64,000 nt of DNA from positions 47,224,839 through 47,288,838 of the forward strand of contig NC_031502.1 of NCBI RefSeq assembly GCF_000237925.1, read 5' to 3'. Numbering within the stretch: the first letter of the stretch is position 1; the number at the start of each line of letters is the position of its first letter. This DNA is from Schistosoma mansoni (lineage: Eukaryota > Platyhelminthes > Trematoda > Strigeidida > Schistosomatidae). The translations under genes were made by a program, and so were the position numbers. Of the stretch, positions 12,061 through 22,719 are shown in pieces. Under the pieces are notes generated by a model. That model was not told the origin of the DNA. It did not search any database and saw only the letters and a program-made list of their open reading frames with translations.

Positions 12061-14020
12061 CTCTAACGCGTGATCAAGCATACATTTTCATACAGATATG
12101 ATATTAATACAAAAATATCGACAAGTCCTTACCGTTTGAATGACGTCTGCTAAATAAGTTAACTGGACGGTTAAATTAAACACAAGTGTAGGTTAATTGC
12201 TTACAACCTATAAATGATTATTTGCAATCAATTTACATTGTATCATGTTAATGAAGATTAGGGGAATAACGACAAGTGTGGAAGAATTATAAAAATCAAA
12301 ATGAATGCGTATTTGTGCTATCAAGTGTGAAAATTATCGAAATATATTTTAGACATTTGGAGATATTTCTGTAGAAAATTGTAATTAATGTCAAAGTTAT
12401 GTAATGACAAGGGTTAAATTTGGTAGATTAACAAAGTCAAATAAGTAAGGTTCGAGAAAATTAATGGAAAAAAAAATAAAGAAAAGGAACCTATAGCGAG
12501 GTACGTGAAAAAAGAAGTCGCTAAATCGAATAATGAAAGTCAGAATCCATCAAGGTAAAAAAAATTTCAATTCAAAATCGCTTAAGTGATGATTCTTTTG
12601 AACGATTTTGAAATATCAACATTGCGTTCACTATCAAGCAAATGAGCAACTGAACTCGAAAATATGTTGACCTTTTAATCTGGAATATCCTTGAGATAAG
12701 AATAAGAAATATTTCTGTTCATCCAATATATGTGCTTTGTCGCGAAATAAAATTTGACGTAACGTGAGGTACGAATGTGTCTACTTTTATTTATCTCAAT
12801 GTGTAAATAATTTAATACTAAGAGACCAGTTTAACTGCAGGATACATCCTTTGAACTCAGTACTCTTGAACCAATCATGTTAGCTATTTCATCACTTTCG
12901 AAGCTAAGTCATAAGAAGACTGGCTTTTTCGTAACTACAGGACATCTCATTCTCTTCGTTCTTGCTTTTTTTCTCATACTTATCGACGAACCTTTCTAGA
13001 TAACCGTGATCGCAGGTATTTTCTGGCTATTCTTAATTCTTCTTCAATATCCTATTACGAACGTAGTTTCAATATATGGTTAAATAGTATTCTAAGCAAA
13101 ACCTTTTCGTGGCTTATTTTAGAAAAACTTTTGAAATGTAAATAAAGCTCACTGCAAGAGCCCTTTGGATAAATAGATCTTTTTAAATGACCACTAAAAT
13201 TTATCTGAATGACTAGTAGTATCAAGAAAGTAAAATTTATCATAATATTCGTGTTCCATTGTAAACCTTATTTTAGAATGCGCTATACATGAGAGGCATG
13301 TCTGTAACTATCACAAGCCAAAACTGCATCGAGCAACATTTTTTTAAATGTGAGTGCTAGTGGGGAACTAACTAGAATGATAGAGAATGAAAGAAAATAA
13401 ATGACTTTAGGGATGAAGGAAATAAATTAAGGTTAAATAACATGAATTTCTCATTAAAAATAACTCACCGTAACTTTCACTACGCATATATTTTTTTTAC
13501 AAAATCTTTTCAAATTTAGAGAAAAAAGTTCTCCACAGACATAAAGGGAAGTTTCCATCTATTGTAGTAACAGTAGGTTAACTTCACACCTAATCATATG
13601 AGTCTAAATTTAGTATAGTTTGTTAAAAACAGCAGATTCTCTATCGTCTAGGTAAATCTGTACTATCGTTTTCCACAGCTATGCTACTAAGACTAATTTC
13701 TAATATTAATAGCAAATGACAATGATATCGAGCATGGACATAAAACAAGGATTTCACAAGTAAATACCTGTCACCAACTCATAAATGTAAACCACCTTTC
13801 AGATATAGTCGAGAAGACATTGTTCAGCGTCGATAAATCGGCAATACAATATTGTTTACTCTACAGTGGTTGATTAGTGTAAATTGAAATTTAATAAAAT
13901 ATTTTTTTGATTAAAATTTTTTTAATTTCATTGAAATGAAGAAATAATATGGGAATTCTGTGTATTTTGTATTTCATCTAAAAAGAAAAGAAATGAAAAA
14001 AAACCAATTTATATAATTAA
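12059..14020. other. Intergenic, nothing recognised
   Basis: AT-rich, with A-runs and no supported gene or shared repeat. Confidence 0.55.
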
Positions 14021-14024
14021 GATC

Positions 14025-14275
14025 ATGAGTCAATTGAAGCTGGACCACCGTGGAAAACCTGGAAGCACTGGGCGGCCGTTTCGTCCTACTGTGGGATTCC
14101 TTAGCAGTGCGCATCCACGATCTCGCCTCGCGAGATTCGAACCCGCGGCCTACCAGTCTCGCACCAGTGCGCTTAAGTGATAGACTACAGAGCCGGCATC
14201 CAGCGGTGTCAGTGTCTAACCTCTAACCAACCATGATCTTAACTATATAAAATTACTAAAATCTCCACTAAACCC
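14025..14275 (+). mobile_element. Foldback/tRNA-like element, copy 1
   Basis: Left arm GAGTCAATTGAAGCTGGACC and ACCTGGAAGCACTGG, then the core with TCGCGAGATTCGAACCCG (reverse complement of a tRNA B box), then GCCGGCATC and a 3' end AAATCTCCACTAAACCCCC. The full family pattern is described at 52210. In this copy the right arm is mostly missing, only its last part being present. Confidence 0.75.
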
Positions 14276-14789
14276 CCTTGTGAAAAACAATTTAATCAGT
14301 TAGTGTATAATTATCCAATCAAAAATTGATAAATAAATTTTTGAAAATTTTATTTTGATTGGTTAGCAGTTAATTTAATTTATTTATTTTGTGAATAGTT
14401 TATAAATTTTTATAATCTATTCGCTTATTTAGATATTCTCTTACAAAAAGTTTGTTGAAATCTATTAAGCTGGATTAAATTGGATTTATTTCAGTAAAAA
14501 AAATATAAGTAAGTAATGTTTATGGATAAAAATTAAAAAAAATTTTGAAGGAACCTATTTTATTCTGTAATATTGTCTTTGAAAAGTTGAATGTAATAAA
14601 GGCAGTTTTCATATATATATATAAACATAAATGAGAAGTATCAGTGATATATTCAATGAAAAATAAAGGTCTATCTGAAATTTATACAAAAATTAATCAT
14701 TTAAAAGTCATATCTAGTACCATGATGCTTGACAAAACAAATTTTTTATTCTTGATTGAAGTGTTAAACACTTTTAGAATGATCAGTAA

Positions 14790-14965
14790 GGGATTGTGGA
14801 GATCGTCAAGTTTTTTTGATTGAGATCATGAATTGAAACCGAAGGTCCTAGGTTCGAATCCCTTATGAGGCGGGATCGTGGATGCGCACTGCTGAAGAGT
14901 TCCATACTAGAATGAAATGGTCATCCAGTGCTTCCAGGTTTTCAATAGTGGTCTAATATCGATCA
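14790..14965 (-). mobile_element. Foldback/tRNA-like element, partial copy 2
   Basis: Reverse orientation. Shows GGTTCGAATCCC (B box), GGATCGTGGATGCGCACTGC and CCAGTGCTTCCAGGTTTTC, matching the family core and one arm. Confidence 0.65.
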
Positions 14966-15424
14966 ATACATGGATTTAATTATTAAATATATCTATTAAT
15001 CAGTTTATTGCTAATGAATTTTTCAAAATTGTATTTACCTCTAAGAAAATGTTTATCGATAAAAGTTTATAATACTAGCTAACTAGAAATTGATTAAAGT
15101 CAGGCAATAATGTAACAACAGTTCTTGTTATATTTTAACAGTAAAACATCATTTTTTCTATTCTAAGTAAACACATAAGCTATACACCATAATATTATCA
15201 CCATAAACTAAAAACCCATGGTAAACATTAAAATCATACTATTGGAAGGTGAGAACATTCGAACCTGTTTACATAAGTTTATTAAGATCTTACATTTTTG
15301 TTTATTACCATACTAATTGGTTTATTTTTTTTACTCACTCTCACCATGAATCACACGTGTTCATCTTATCCTATCGCATTCACGGTCATGTCCTTATGCA
15401 CATCTACATTTATAATCGCTTGAA

Positions 15425-15495
15425 AGTGACTTACATACTTACTTACGTCTGTTACCCCTCGTGGAGGAGAATAGGCCGCCCACCAGCATGCTTAA
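15425..15495 (-). mobile_element. Short 3'-terminal fragment of an RTE-type LINE
   Basis: Tail ACTTACATACTTACTTACGT followed by CTGTTACCCCTCG and GGCCGCCCACCAGCATGCTT. The same order occurs at the 3' end of the longer minus-strand RTE element at 41318-43775. Confidence 0.65.
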
Positions 15496-15898
15496 AAATG
15501 AGCTTAAAAAAGGGGTTAGATACAAAACACTATATTGAAGTCTATAATAGTGAACAAAATTTAAGCATACAATCTCGTTTGTAAATAAGTTTCATTAGGC
15601 TTTGATTTCATTTTCATAATTAATAGAAATCAAGAAGAACTGGACAACTTATCGTAAATGTTTGAATTTTTTCTAAGTGTACAATTTTTTCCTCACTCAC
15701 AATTAAACTCAGAGCAGGTAATTCACCTGAGTAACATGGTACTATTCAGTCATTTCTCTGGAGGACAATGTCCTAAATCCACTTCATTCAATTCATGGTA
15801 TAACACGAAAATCATTCAAAGTAACAGTTGAGCATTTATTATCGTTATTTATTTCATTAACTTTGTAAATCATAACATTCCACAAGAACGTTTTAATA

Positions 15899-16233
15899 CT
15901 GCCCTATAAGTTCAGTTATAATACACCCTTATGGGCCAGGGTAATCTTGCCCCGGTTTTCAGGAGAACCAGACACCATTTAGACTTTCACGCGGCAACCC
16001 AAACAGTACAGCTCAATCCCGCCCTATAGGAGAACCAGACACTATACAGGTTTCAACGCTACAATCCGAACAGTATAGCCCAATCTTGTGGCGCAACCAC
16101 TCAGGTACCAAACACCCTGGTGGCGGCTAGCTCAGTCGGTAGAGCATGAGACTCTTAATCTCAGGGTAGTGGGTCCGAGTCCCACGTCGGGCGTCGTTCG
16201 GTGGGGCAGTGCACCGTGTCTGCCCTATAAGAA
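15899..16233 (+). repeat. Tandem repeat unit containing a tRNA-Lys-like sequence (SINE-like)
   Basis: The word GCCCTATAAG/GCCCTATAGG occurs at about 15901, 16021 and 16224, and GGAGAACCAGACAC occurs at about 15961 and 16027, each followed by related sequence ending in AACAGTA(C/T)AGC. So a unit is repeated, and the second unit carries the tRNA-like sequence at 16121-16193. It may be a tRNA-derived retroposon or a tandem duplication; no other copy is in this window. Confidence 0.6.
16121..16193 (+). tRNA. tRNA-Lys(CTT)-like sequence, probable pseudogene
   Basis: D arm TAGCTCAGTCGGTAGAGC, anticodon arm TGAGA-CTCTTAA-TCTCA with anticodon CTT, and T stem GTGGG/CCCAC are all intact and nearly identical to eukaryotic tRNA-Lys. 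However, three of seven acceptor-stem pairs fail (5' TGGCGGC against 3' GTCGGGC), and the T loop reads TCCGAGT where TTCGA is expected, which weakens the B box. No intron, no CCA, no T-run terminator directly after. Likely a pseudogene or the head of a SINE rather than a working tRNA. Confidence 0.7.
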
Positions 16234-16904
16234 ATGAAATAATATTCACTGAGATAATCTATGAAGATTTGACAAATATGAAAATAGCCTTTGTCATGAA
16301 TTAAAATTGACTGGAAGACCTGGAAAAATCAGAGTTCTGAACATATGTTTATTTATTGAATTTACTATCTATCATTTTATCAGTGAATAACCTTGTCTCA
16401 ATTTAACTGTTTACGTGAAGTTGTAAAATCAAGTCATCTTGTCTACTGTAATGAATATTTCCTAATCTGGAAATCATTTAATGTATAAATGAGTATTTTT
16501 GTAAAACCAAACTCATGCTGTCAAGTATTCTGATACAATAAATTAAACCTATATGTTGAACTTACAAAGATTTTCACAAATTTATTTTATATGGATATAA
16601 TTCACCCAGAAGCTATCTACCTTTCAACTATGCAAGCAAATCAATAATCCAACGTGTTACAGAGTTGTAATTTTATCAAAGTAATTTAAAGTTGCCCATA
16701 ATTGTATCCAATCCCTTCATTCTAATTACATCTATCTAAATCATAAATTCTTATGATAATTAATTCCATTTTGAAAAAGTCTACTGACTAGTGATGTCCA
16801 CATTAATTTTTCGACAAAGTAGTAAAAATATTTTTTCTTTCATAGACGATTTCTACAATCAATATACCAACTTTCACTCAGTTGACAATATGAAAAATAA
16901 TTAG
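16234..16904. other. Intergenic, nothing recognised
   Basis: AT-rich, no supported feature. Confidence 0.5.
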
Positions 16905-17890
16905 CAAGTTAAAGAGTGAAAGAACAAAGATTTGAGCAGAACAACATGAATTCATTCTATGTCATTTAATTCTCGTCGGCTGCCCACAACCTGTGATATT
17001 TAAAAATCATAATTACAAAATGAGTTTAAATTACTAACTTATTGAACAGTAACTTAATCAAAGATCAACAAGCACCCCTTTCGTGTTACTGCCAGATGTA
17101 CGTATAAATTTACGCGTATCCGTCAAAACAGCTACAATGAACGAACGGAAAGGGGAGCATATATTAGGTTTTCTGAGTATGTTCCAAAAAGCCTTCGAAC
17201 AAGGGAGACAGAGAGAGAGAGAGGTATTTCAAATAGCGCAATTACTAAACATCGTTTGGATGCAGGACATCAGGTCGATACCTTGCAATTTTTCGAAGCG
17301 ATTGATGAACAGTCAAGTTTCAGTCTTCTGAATCTTCCTGAAGTCATTTCTATCAGGCATCAGATACTTGATGTATGTGTTGAAAAGGAGATGGTTGTTA
17401 ATCTTTCTTACCTTGATGACAAATATCCCTTCATTACATTGTGAAATTTTGTTCAGCTCTTTCTTTCAGTGAATTACATCATTAAATCTTTTCACCTTGA
17501 CTGTCTTCTAGATTAGTAATCTTATTTTCATTAACTGAGCTCTACTCATTTTATTTTTGCTTATTATCAATGCTTGCTCATTGTGTAACCATTTGTTTCT
17601 AGCCATTTAGACCTTTGTTACTATCAGTGTTGAAGAATGTTCTTCTATATAAGGTATATATTTACAATATTTTACTCAATCCATTAAGTTTATTTCCATC
17701 TATGTTATACTATACTGATATTTCTTCAAGGTAACTTCCCACTAAAATCTTTCGAGTAAGTAACTTAAACTCATTCTGTAATTATGACTTTCAAATATCA
17801 CAGGTTGTAAGCATCTAATGAGAACTAAATGAAATAAAATGAATTCATGTTGATCTACTCAAATCTTTGTTCTTGCTCTGTTCAAGATAA
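16905..17890 (+). mobile_element. Foldback element with about 110-bp inverted ends around a retroelement ORF fragment
   Basis: 16923-17035 is the inverted counterpart of 17765-17876: for example CAAAGATTTGAGCAG against CTACTCAAATCTTTG, ATGAATTCATTCTATGTCA against AAATAAAATGAATTCAT, and ACCTGTGATATTTAAA against TTTCAAATATCACAGGT, with roughly four of five bases matching by eye. Between the arms lies a coding remnant, listed separately. No transposase is visible. Could be a MITE or foldback that captured a retroelement piece, or an inverted duplication around one. Confidence 0.7.
17233..17444 (+). pseudogene. Retroelement coding remnant (HRLDAGHQVD motif, possibly GIY-YIG/Penelope-type)
   Basis: A frame reading ITKHRLDAGHQVDTLQFF, then LPEVISIRHQILDVCV and EKEMVVNLSYLD, ending in TGA at 17442-17444. 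The His-x-x-x-Gly-His pattern recalls the region after the GIY-YIG motif in Penelope-like and other retroelement proteins, where SAI...HxxxTGH is common, but no GIY-YIG is visible upstream. Related in style to the fragment at 39336. Assignment tentative. Confidence 0.5.
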
Positions 17891-18229
17891 TCAATGGAAC
17901 TATGTGTACGAAATTATCAAGTTATTTATAGTATGACTGTCATTAGTAGTTAACAACAGAATTTATTCGTTTTTTGGAATATTTTTACAAATCAACGATT
18001 TTCTTTCTTTTTTGTTAGACTTATTGTTCTTTCTAACCTAAATTTGACGATAAAAGTTTTTTTATTTTTAATAAAACAATACTCTTCTGATTTCAAATAG
18101 ATTTGTTCTACATTGTAAGGTCAAATACTTCACGAAAAACACATTCATTTTTATTTCAATAATTATAAGTGATGAATAAGTATAAAAGAATCAAACAAAC
18201 ACATATAACCTAAATTCATTTGGTATTGT

Positions 18230-18425
18230 TTGTTTGAATCTTCCCAAGTGGCTATCAGGAATCAGTAGATGAGTGGATAACGCGATGGCCTAAGAAGCGA
18301 AGGGTTGGAGTCACAGAGTGAACATCAATTCTGAGATGCAGGTACATCCAGCTGACGAGTCTCAAATAGGACGGGACGCGCGTCCTGGATTCCACTGCTA
18401 TCCACTATCTATCTTTGCTTACATT
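18230..18425 (+). repeat. Sm-alpha repeat copy with decayed hammerhead
   Basis: Order: AGTGGCTATCAGG, tRNA-like A box region GATGAGTGGATAACGCGATG, decayed B box GGTTGGAGTCAC, GAACATCAATTCTGAGATGC, then hammerhead at 18346-18390 and CCACTGCTATCCACTATC. The ribozyme keeps CTGACGA and stem II but GAAA has become GGGA, so it should be inactive. Confidence 0.9.
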
Positions 18426-18713
18426 TAATCTAACTTTTAATAAATCAAAAAGAAAACAACCAATAAAAAAATCATTTCTGTAGCTTTGAATTACTACCTG
18501 TCATTTGAGCTTGTGGTTAATTGTAATATTTATATTTCATAAATAAAAGACATTACATCATTAGAAATATTTTCCTGTTTTTCTTTTTTTTAATTATGTA
18601 TCTAGTTAAATAGTGTATTGTTTATGATGATTGTATTTTTATGTGATTTAATTTAAAGTCATAAATTTCGTCTTTAAATATACAATAATTGGAATATATC
18701 TAGAGTAGGATAA

Positions 18714-19030
18714 ATTCAATGAAAATGTATGGTGAGACTATAATTTATGGACAACCTTTGAACGACTCTGGGGTGTCCACCTAATGACTAGGACCAAATG
18801 AGGGTTATAAACCAGTGTAAGGAATTAGGATTAATATTTACAGTTGGTAGTTAAGGTTAGGCAATTAGATTTAAGATTTTCATCACGAACTGATAGAAGC
18901 TCTAATGTCAAAAAATCATTTAGTCAAATGGATTAGTGGATTTTGTGCCAAAATCCAGGACCTGTTATCTTATGCCTGATTGGTTCGTCTATAAATTATA
19001 GTCTCACTAAATGTATTTTCATTCAATGAA
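18714..19030. mobile_element. MITE-like element with about 40-bp terminal inverted repeats, copy 1
   Basis: Left end TGAGACTATAATTTATGGAC at 18733-18752 is the reverse complement of GTCTATAAATTATAGTCTCA at 18987-19006 with one mismatch, and outward from these both ends continue as (AATGAAAAT)-type inverted sequence. No coding capacity. A second copy in opposite orientation lies at 36160-36440. Confidence 0.8.
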
Positions 19031-19261
19031 CTTCATATCACAATACCATACAAATATATTTGTAAGTTTAATAATTAAGTTACAATGAAATAAATATAAA
19101 TGAAAAACAAAGTTTATCGATAATATTTTTCGAATAACATAGTCTCTGGTAAGTTAAGAAGTAGATTTCTGTGAATATATTTCAGATCAATGAGTTTATA
19201 CAAGCTCCAAACTATTTAAAGAATTTTTATAAACTCAAGTCAATTATCAGGATTTTTTGTT

Positions 19262-19600
19262 ACTTATAAAGAGCACACAGTGTTGAATCAGCTAGACTAG
19301 TAGCCACATTGCAACCTGGTCGATAGGATTCGATCTGCACTAAGAAGGTCATGACACACATGACATTGATCACCACTCAGTGATCAATCAATTGTAAATA
19401 CGTCTCAGTCCAACAGGAGGTTAGTCACGTCCAGGAATGCCCAGTATTAAAGTTTCTGACTATGAAGCTGGGTAATACGGAATCGAATCCGTCAGGGAGC
19501 ATCAATTTCCTCAAGATTACAGGTACATTTTGTTGACAAGTGCCAAGTAGCACGAGACCTAGGTGCAGAGTTCACTGTTGACTACCTGTAATCACCATCA
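19262..19600 (+). repeat. Divergent Sm-alpha relative with hammerhead-like fold
   Basis: 3' part runs AGGTACATTTTG-TTGACAA-GTGCCAAGTAGCAC-GAGAC-CTAGGTG-CAGAGTT-CACTG and can be laid base for base on Sm-alpha (AGGTACATCCAG-CTGACGA-GTCCCAAATAGGAC-GAAAC). A tRNA-like stretch precedes it (AAGCTGGGTAATACGGAATC). Sequence identity is low but order and spacing are kept, so I take it as a separate, older lineage of the same element type. Confidence 0.65.
19525..19574 (+). ncRNA. Hammerhead ribozyme-like remnant with compensated stems
   Basis: Stem II is GTGC/GCAC in place of GTCC/GGAC, and stem I ATTTTG/CAGAGT in place of ATCCAG/CTGGAT; both still pair fully if G-U is allowed. The core is changed (TTGACAA for CTGANGA, GAGA for GAAA) and the cleavage-site base seems to be G, which the NUH rule excludes. 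So it is probably inactive. Confidence 0.55.
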
Positions 19601-19630
19601 TATCTCAACAGTCTCACTACCAATTTTCAA

Positions 19631-20080
19631 TTAGTACTTATGAACTATTTATATACATAATTTTTACATACACATATTTGTATTAAGTGATTTGTGGACG
19701 CCTCTTTCATGAACGAGGTACTGAAGATATTATTTACAATGAAAATGGAAACTACTCAATTAAACCATTAAGCTTAGAGAACTTAACACTACCAAAAAAT
19801 ATAACCATATATATTTATATAATATTTTAAAATATGGTTGGAAACAAATAAAGTCAGGATATTTTTATAGATTTTTTTTAAAAAAAGTAAACCTAATTAA
19901 CAGACTATATTTATCTATATATCTGAAATCATCAAAACTTATCATGTTTTGTTTTTTTCTGTTATTGGTTGTATGTCATCTTTGAAGATTTAAATGATAA
20001 TGATGAAGTTAATTATGATTAAAAACTCAAAACATTTAATGAGTTTTAAATAAAAAATAGTAAATTAAAAAGTATATTGT
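19631..20080. other. Intergenic, nothing recognised
   Basis: AT-rich, no supported feature. Confidence 0.5.
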
Positions 20081-20110
20081 AAGCAAAGATGGATAGTGGA
20101 TAGCAGTGGA

Positions 20111-20155
20111 ATCCAGAATGCGCGTTTCGTCCTTTTTCGGACTCATCAGCTGAAT
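20111..20155 (-). ncRNA. Sm-alpha hammerhead ribozyme, nearly intact
   Basis: Minus-strand reading: stem I ATTCAG/CTGGAT (one G-U), core CTGATGA, stem II GTCC/GGAC, GAAA, stem III ACGCGCAT (second pair lost), cleavage triplet ATT, which fits NUH. Self-cleaving hammerheads in this satellite are established for Schistosoma. Confidence 0.85.
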
Positions 20156-20295
20156 GTACCTGCATCTCAGAATTGATGTTCACTCTGGGACTCGAATCCA
20201 GTATAGTTCGCTTCAAACGCCATTGCGTTATCCACTCAGCTACTGAGTCCTGGGTTCGAGTCACAGAGTGAACATCAACTCTGAGATGCAGGTAC

Positions 20296-20340
20296 ATCCA
20301 GCTGACGAGTCCCAAATAGGACGAAATACGCGTCCTGGAT
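20296..20340 (+). ncRNA. Sm-alpha hammerhead ribozyme, intact core
   Basis: Stem I ATCCAG/CTGGAT, core CTGACGA, stem II GTCC/GGAC with loop CAAATA, GAAA, short stem III (AT/GT around ACGC), cleavage triplet GTC. All required core bases are present, making this the best candidate for activity in the window. Confidence 0.9.
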
Positions 20341-20375
20341 TCTACTGCTAGTCACTATCCATTTTTGCTTATAAA

Positions 20376-21110
20376 TAATAAACACAATTTCGAATAAACC
20401 GAGATATGTTTTTTATTAGGAAGTTGAATAGATAACTTCGATTGTTATCATGTTTGTTAATATAAGAAACAATCATAAAAGTAAAAAAATATTGACTTCT
20501 GAAAGGTTTTGTTATCCAATAAATTATAAATTGGAAGGAGAAATTATATATTCCGATGATGACTATAGGGAATAGAAAAGCTGTTTCTTCTTGATATGAT
20601 AATACTTATTGTTGTGTTGAAAAATCCACAAAGGATAGAAAACAAAATAATACTAATTGATTAAATCCATTTTCATTAGCTATTCATCGGAAAGTCATTT
20701 GAAAGTTAGCTATTAGTGAGGATACTGTTGTTTTTTTATTCATCAGTTATGCACGTTAAACCAAATGAGAATTGTGTTAGTAACTAATCAGATAGTGTTA
20801 TGAATTGACTGAATCGAAGAACGTGTATTAATGTACCTTGATTCACTAGTTCAGATTTATCAATGCTTATTATAACATTTGAAACGAGTGAAGGATATTA
20901 TTTGTAGATTTAAAGGTTAACACTATTGATTAGTCATAAATTAGAACAAGAAAGTTGTTCAGTTCCACATAGTTTTTGATGGGTCTTTAAAGGATGTCAA
21001 TTTGTGACAAAAACCATAATTGTATTGTGTTATCCGTCTTTAGTTCTCCAAAGCATTATATTCCCATACAATTATTTATCAGTATAACTGTTATATATGA
21101 ACCAACATGG
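20376..21110. other. Intergenic, nothing recognised
   Basis: AT-rich, no supported feature. Confidence 0.5.
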
Positions 21111-21114
21111 GTCC

Positions 21115-21335
21115 TAAATATAAGAACCATACGTTGAATACTTCATTTGCATATTTCCATCATTTGTCCCTCACATTCTGTATAATTCTTCAAGTTAATA
21201 ATTCCTTTCTATTTTCCCTTCTATTCTCTTCAACTCGATGTTCTTAACCTTCTACTGCCAGGTTTTCCACCTTTGATTGGTGTTATGTACTAATGATATC
21301 TGTCAACATAAGTGGCATACACCACTACTGTAATC
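21115..21335 (-). repeat. 280-bp dispersed repeat, copy 2
   Basis: Matches copy 1 in order: TTGAATACTTCATTTGCA, CTTAACCTTCTACTGCCAGG, CACCTTTGATTGGTGTTATG, ACATAAGTGGCATACACCAC. Confidence 0.7.
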
Positions 21336-21636
21336 AAAATCTATTCAAGTGATTTCTCACTTAAATTAGATTATATGTTTCAATAAATTTAAGTAGCTTA
21401 TAAAACTAATATCAAAATAACTGAAATAAAAGAAATTTAACAATACTTAAGTATTTCAATAAGTTGTTTTCTATCCCATCTTTACGCTTAACCAATTTTA
21501 TTATTTTCCTCATTTACCTTCGACTACATCTTTATTCATTTTCATTATTTTATTGAAAATATTTTCACACTTGAATTCATTGGTCGATTTAAGCTAGTTG
21601 AAAACACGAAATTGGATTGGTTGAAGTTAGATATTA

Positions 21637-21840
21637 ACACCGTTGGATTCCGGATCAGTAGTCTAAAGGTTAAGCATTCATATGCGAGACCGAAGGTCTA
21701 GGGTTCAAGTCCGTCGTTCAGGATTATGGATACGCATTGTTAAGGAGTCCTATACTAGGACAAAAGGACTTTCCAGTGCTCCCAAGTTTTCAATGGTCAT
21801 CTAGCTTAGATCAACGCATGAGTTCAACTGTGGAAATACT
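21637..21840 (-). mobile_element. Foldback/tRNA-like element, partial copy 3
   Basis: Plus-strand text shows the tRNA-like orientation directly: GATCAGTAGTCTAAAGGTTA (A-box side) and AGGGTTCAAGTCC (B box), then GGATACGCATTG and CCAGTGCTCCCAAGTTTTC of one arm. Confidence 0.65.
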
Positions 21841-22440
21841 TTTTACAAATTTCAATCCTTTTCACTATCAGTAATTATAATCATCAATTGCACAAAAAAC
21901 AACAAACTTAGCTATAACAATGTGAATAAGAAAAGAAGTTTATCAAGGGAAATTATGTTGCCTTTTTTTAAATATTTTTTTTTGTGTTCATTATATAAAC
22001 TAAGTAGGTAATGAGAAATCAATAGGTGATAGGAAAATTACTTTCTTCTTTCTTTCTAACAACTAATAAATTGTTTCCTGGCCAAATAAGCATTCATCTA
22101 CATCAAAACTCTATACTTTTATGATTAGTATTATTGTTAGGTTACTTTTCTTCTCTTCAAACCACTTTGTAAGTACTTATCTACTTATTTCTTTTACCTT
22201 ATATAAAATCTAATTATCTTATAATAAATTAGTGAATAAGAAGAAAACTCTTAGAGTTGCTTAAAGCATAAAATGAACTTATAAATTTATTGAATGACTA
22301 ATTGTAAAGTAGAATGTAAAAATAAACTAGTTTATTCTTATATATTGATAGGTTTATATTACTTTGAATCAATCAGAAAACAAATGATGTAATGAACAAA
22401 TCTAAAAAAGTATAGATACCTTGATTTAGAACTTTCTCAA
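21841..22440. other. Intergenic, nothing recognised
   Basis: AT-rich, no supported feature. Confidence 0.5.
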
Positions 22441-22442
22441 GA

Positions 22443-22650
22443 TTTACTTACTTACTTACTTACGCTTGTTACTCTCAATGGAGCATAGACCGCGGACCAA
22501 CATTCTTCAACCCACTTTGTCCTGGGCCTTCCTTCCTAGTTTTATCCAATTTTTGCTCATTCTTCTCATGTCTGCCTCCATTTCTTGCCGTGATGTGTTT
22601 TTTGGTCTTTGACTTCTCCTTTGACCTTCAGGATTCCATGTGAGGGTTTG
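22443..22650 (-). mobile_element. RTE-type LINE, 3' terminal fragment
   Basis: Starts with an ACTTACTT tail, then CGCTTGTTACTCTCAATGG, the end of the element in reverse. Minus-strand translation recovers pieces of the RTE C-terminus (WNPE near 22630 and a region before it). Parallel to 41318 onward but a distinct copy. Direction is minus. Confidence 0.7.
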
Positions 22651-22719
22651 TCTTTTCTCACGATTTATCATAAGTTAATTTGTTCTATAAAAAGAACTCA
22701 TTTGTATAAATTCACTTGG

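Larger units (their letters stand above)
20080..20375. repeat. Two Sm-alpha copies head to head
   Basis: 20082 to about 20252 reads on the minus strand as a full Sm-alpha transcription unit: A box region CAGTAGCTGAGTGGATAACG, B box GATTCGAGTCCC, then hammerhead. At about 20253 it meets a plus-strand copy that starts within its B box (GGGTTCGAGTCAC) and runs through its hammerhead to TTTGCTTA. The two 3' ends point outward, giving a palindrome-like locus. Confidence 0.9.

Noticed and set aside
16121-16193. Calling a functional tRNA-Lys gene
   Set aside because: Three acceptor-stem mismatches and a damaged T loop; kept only as a tRNA-like pseudogene.
20046-20315. Minus-strand open frame across the Sm-alpha pair
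   Set aside because: It reads through the ribozyme and the tRNA-like region of a known noncoding repeat.
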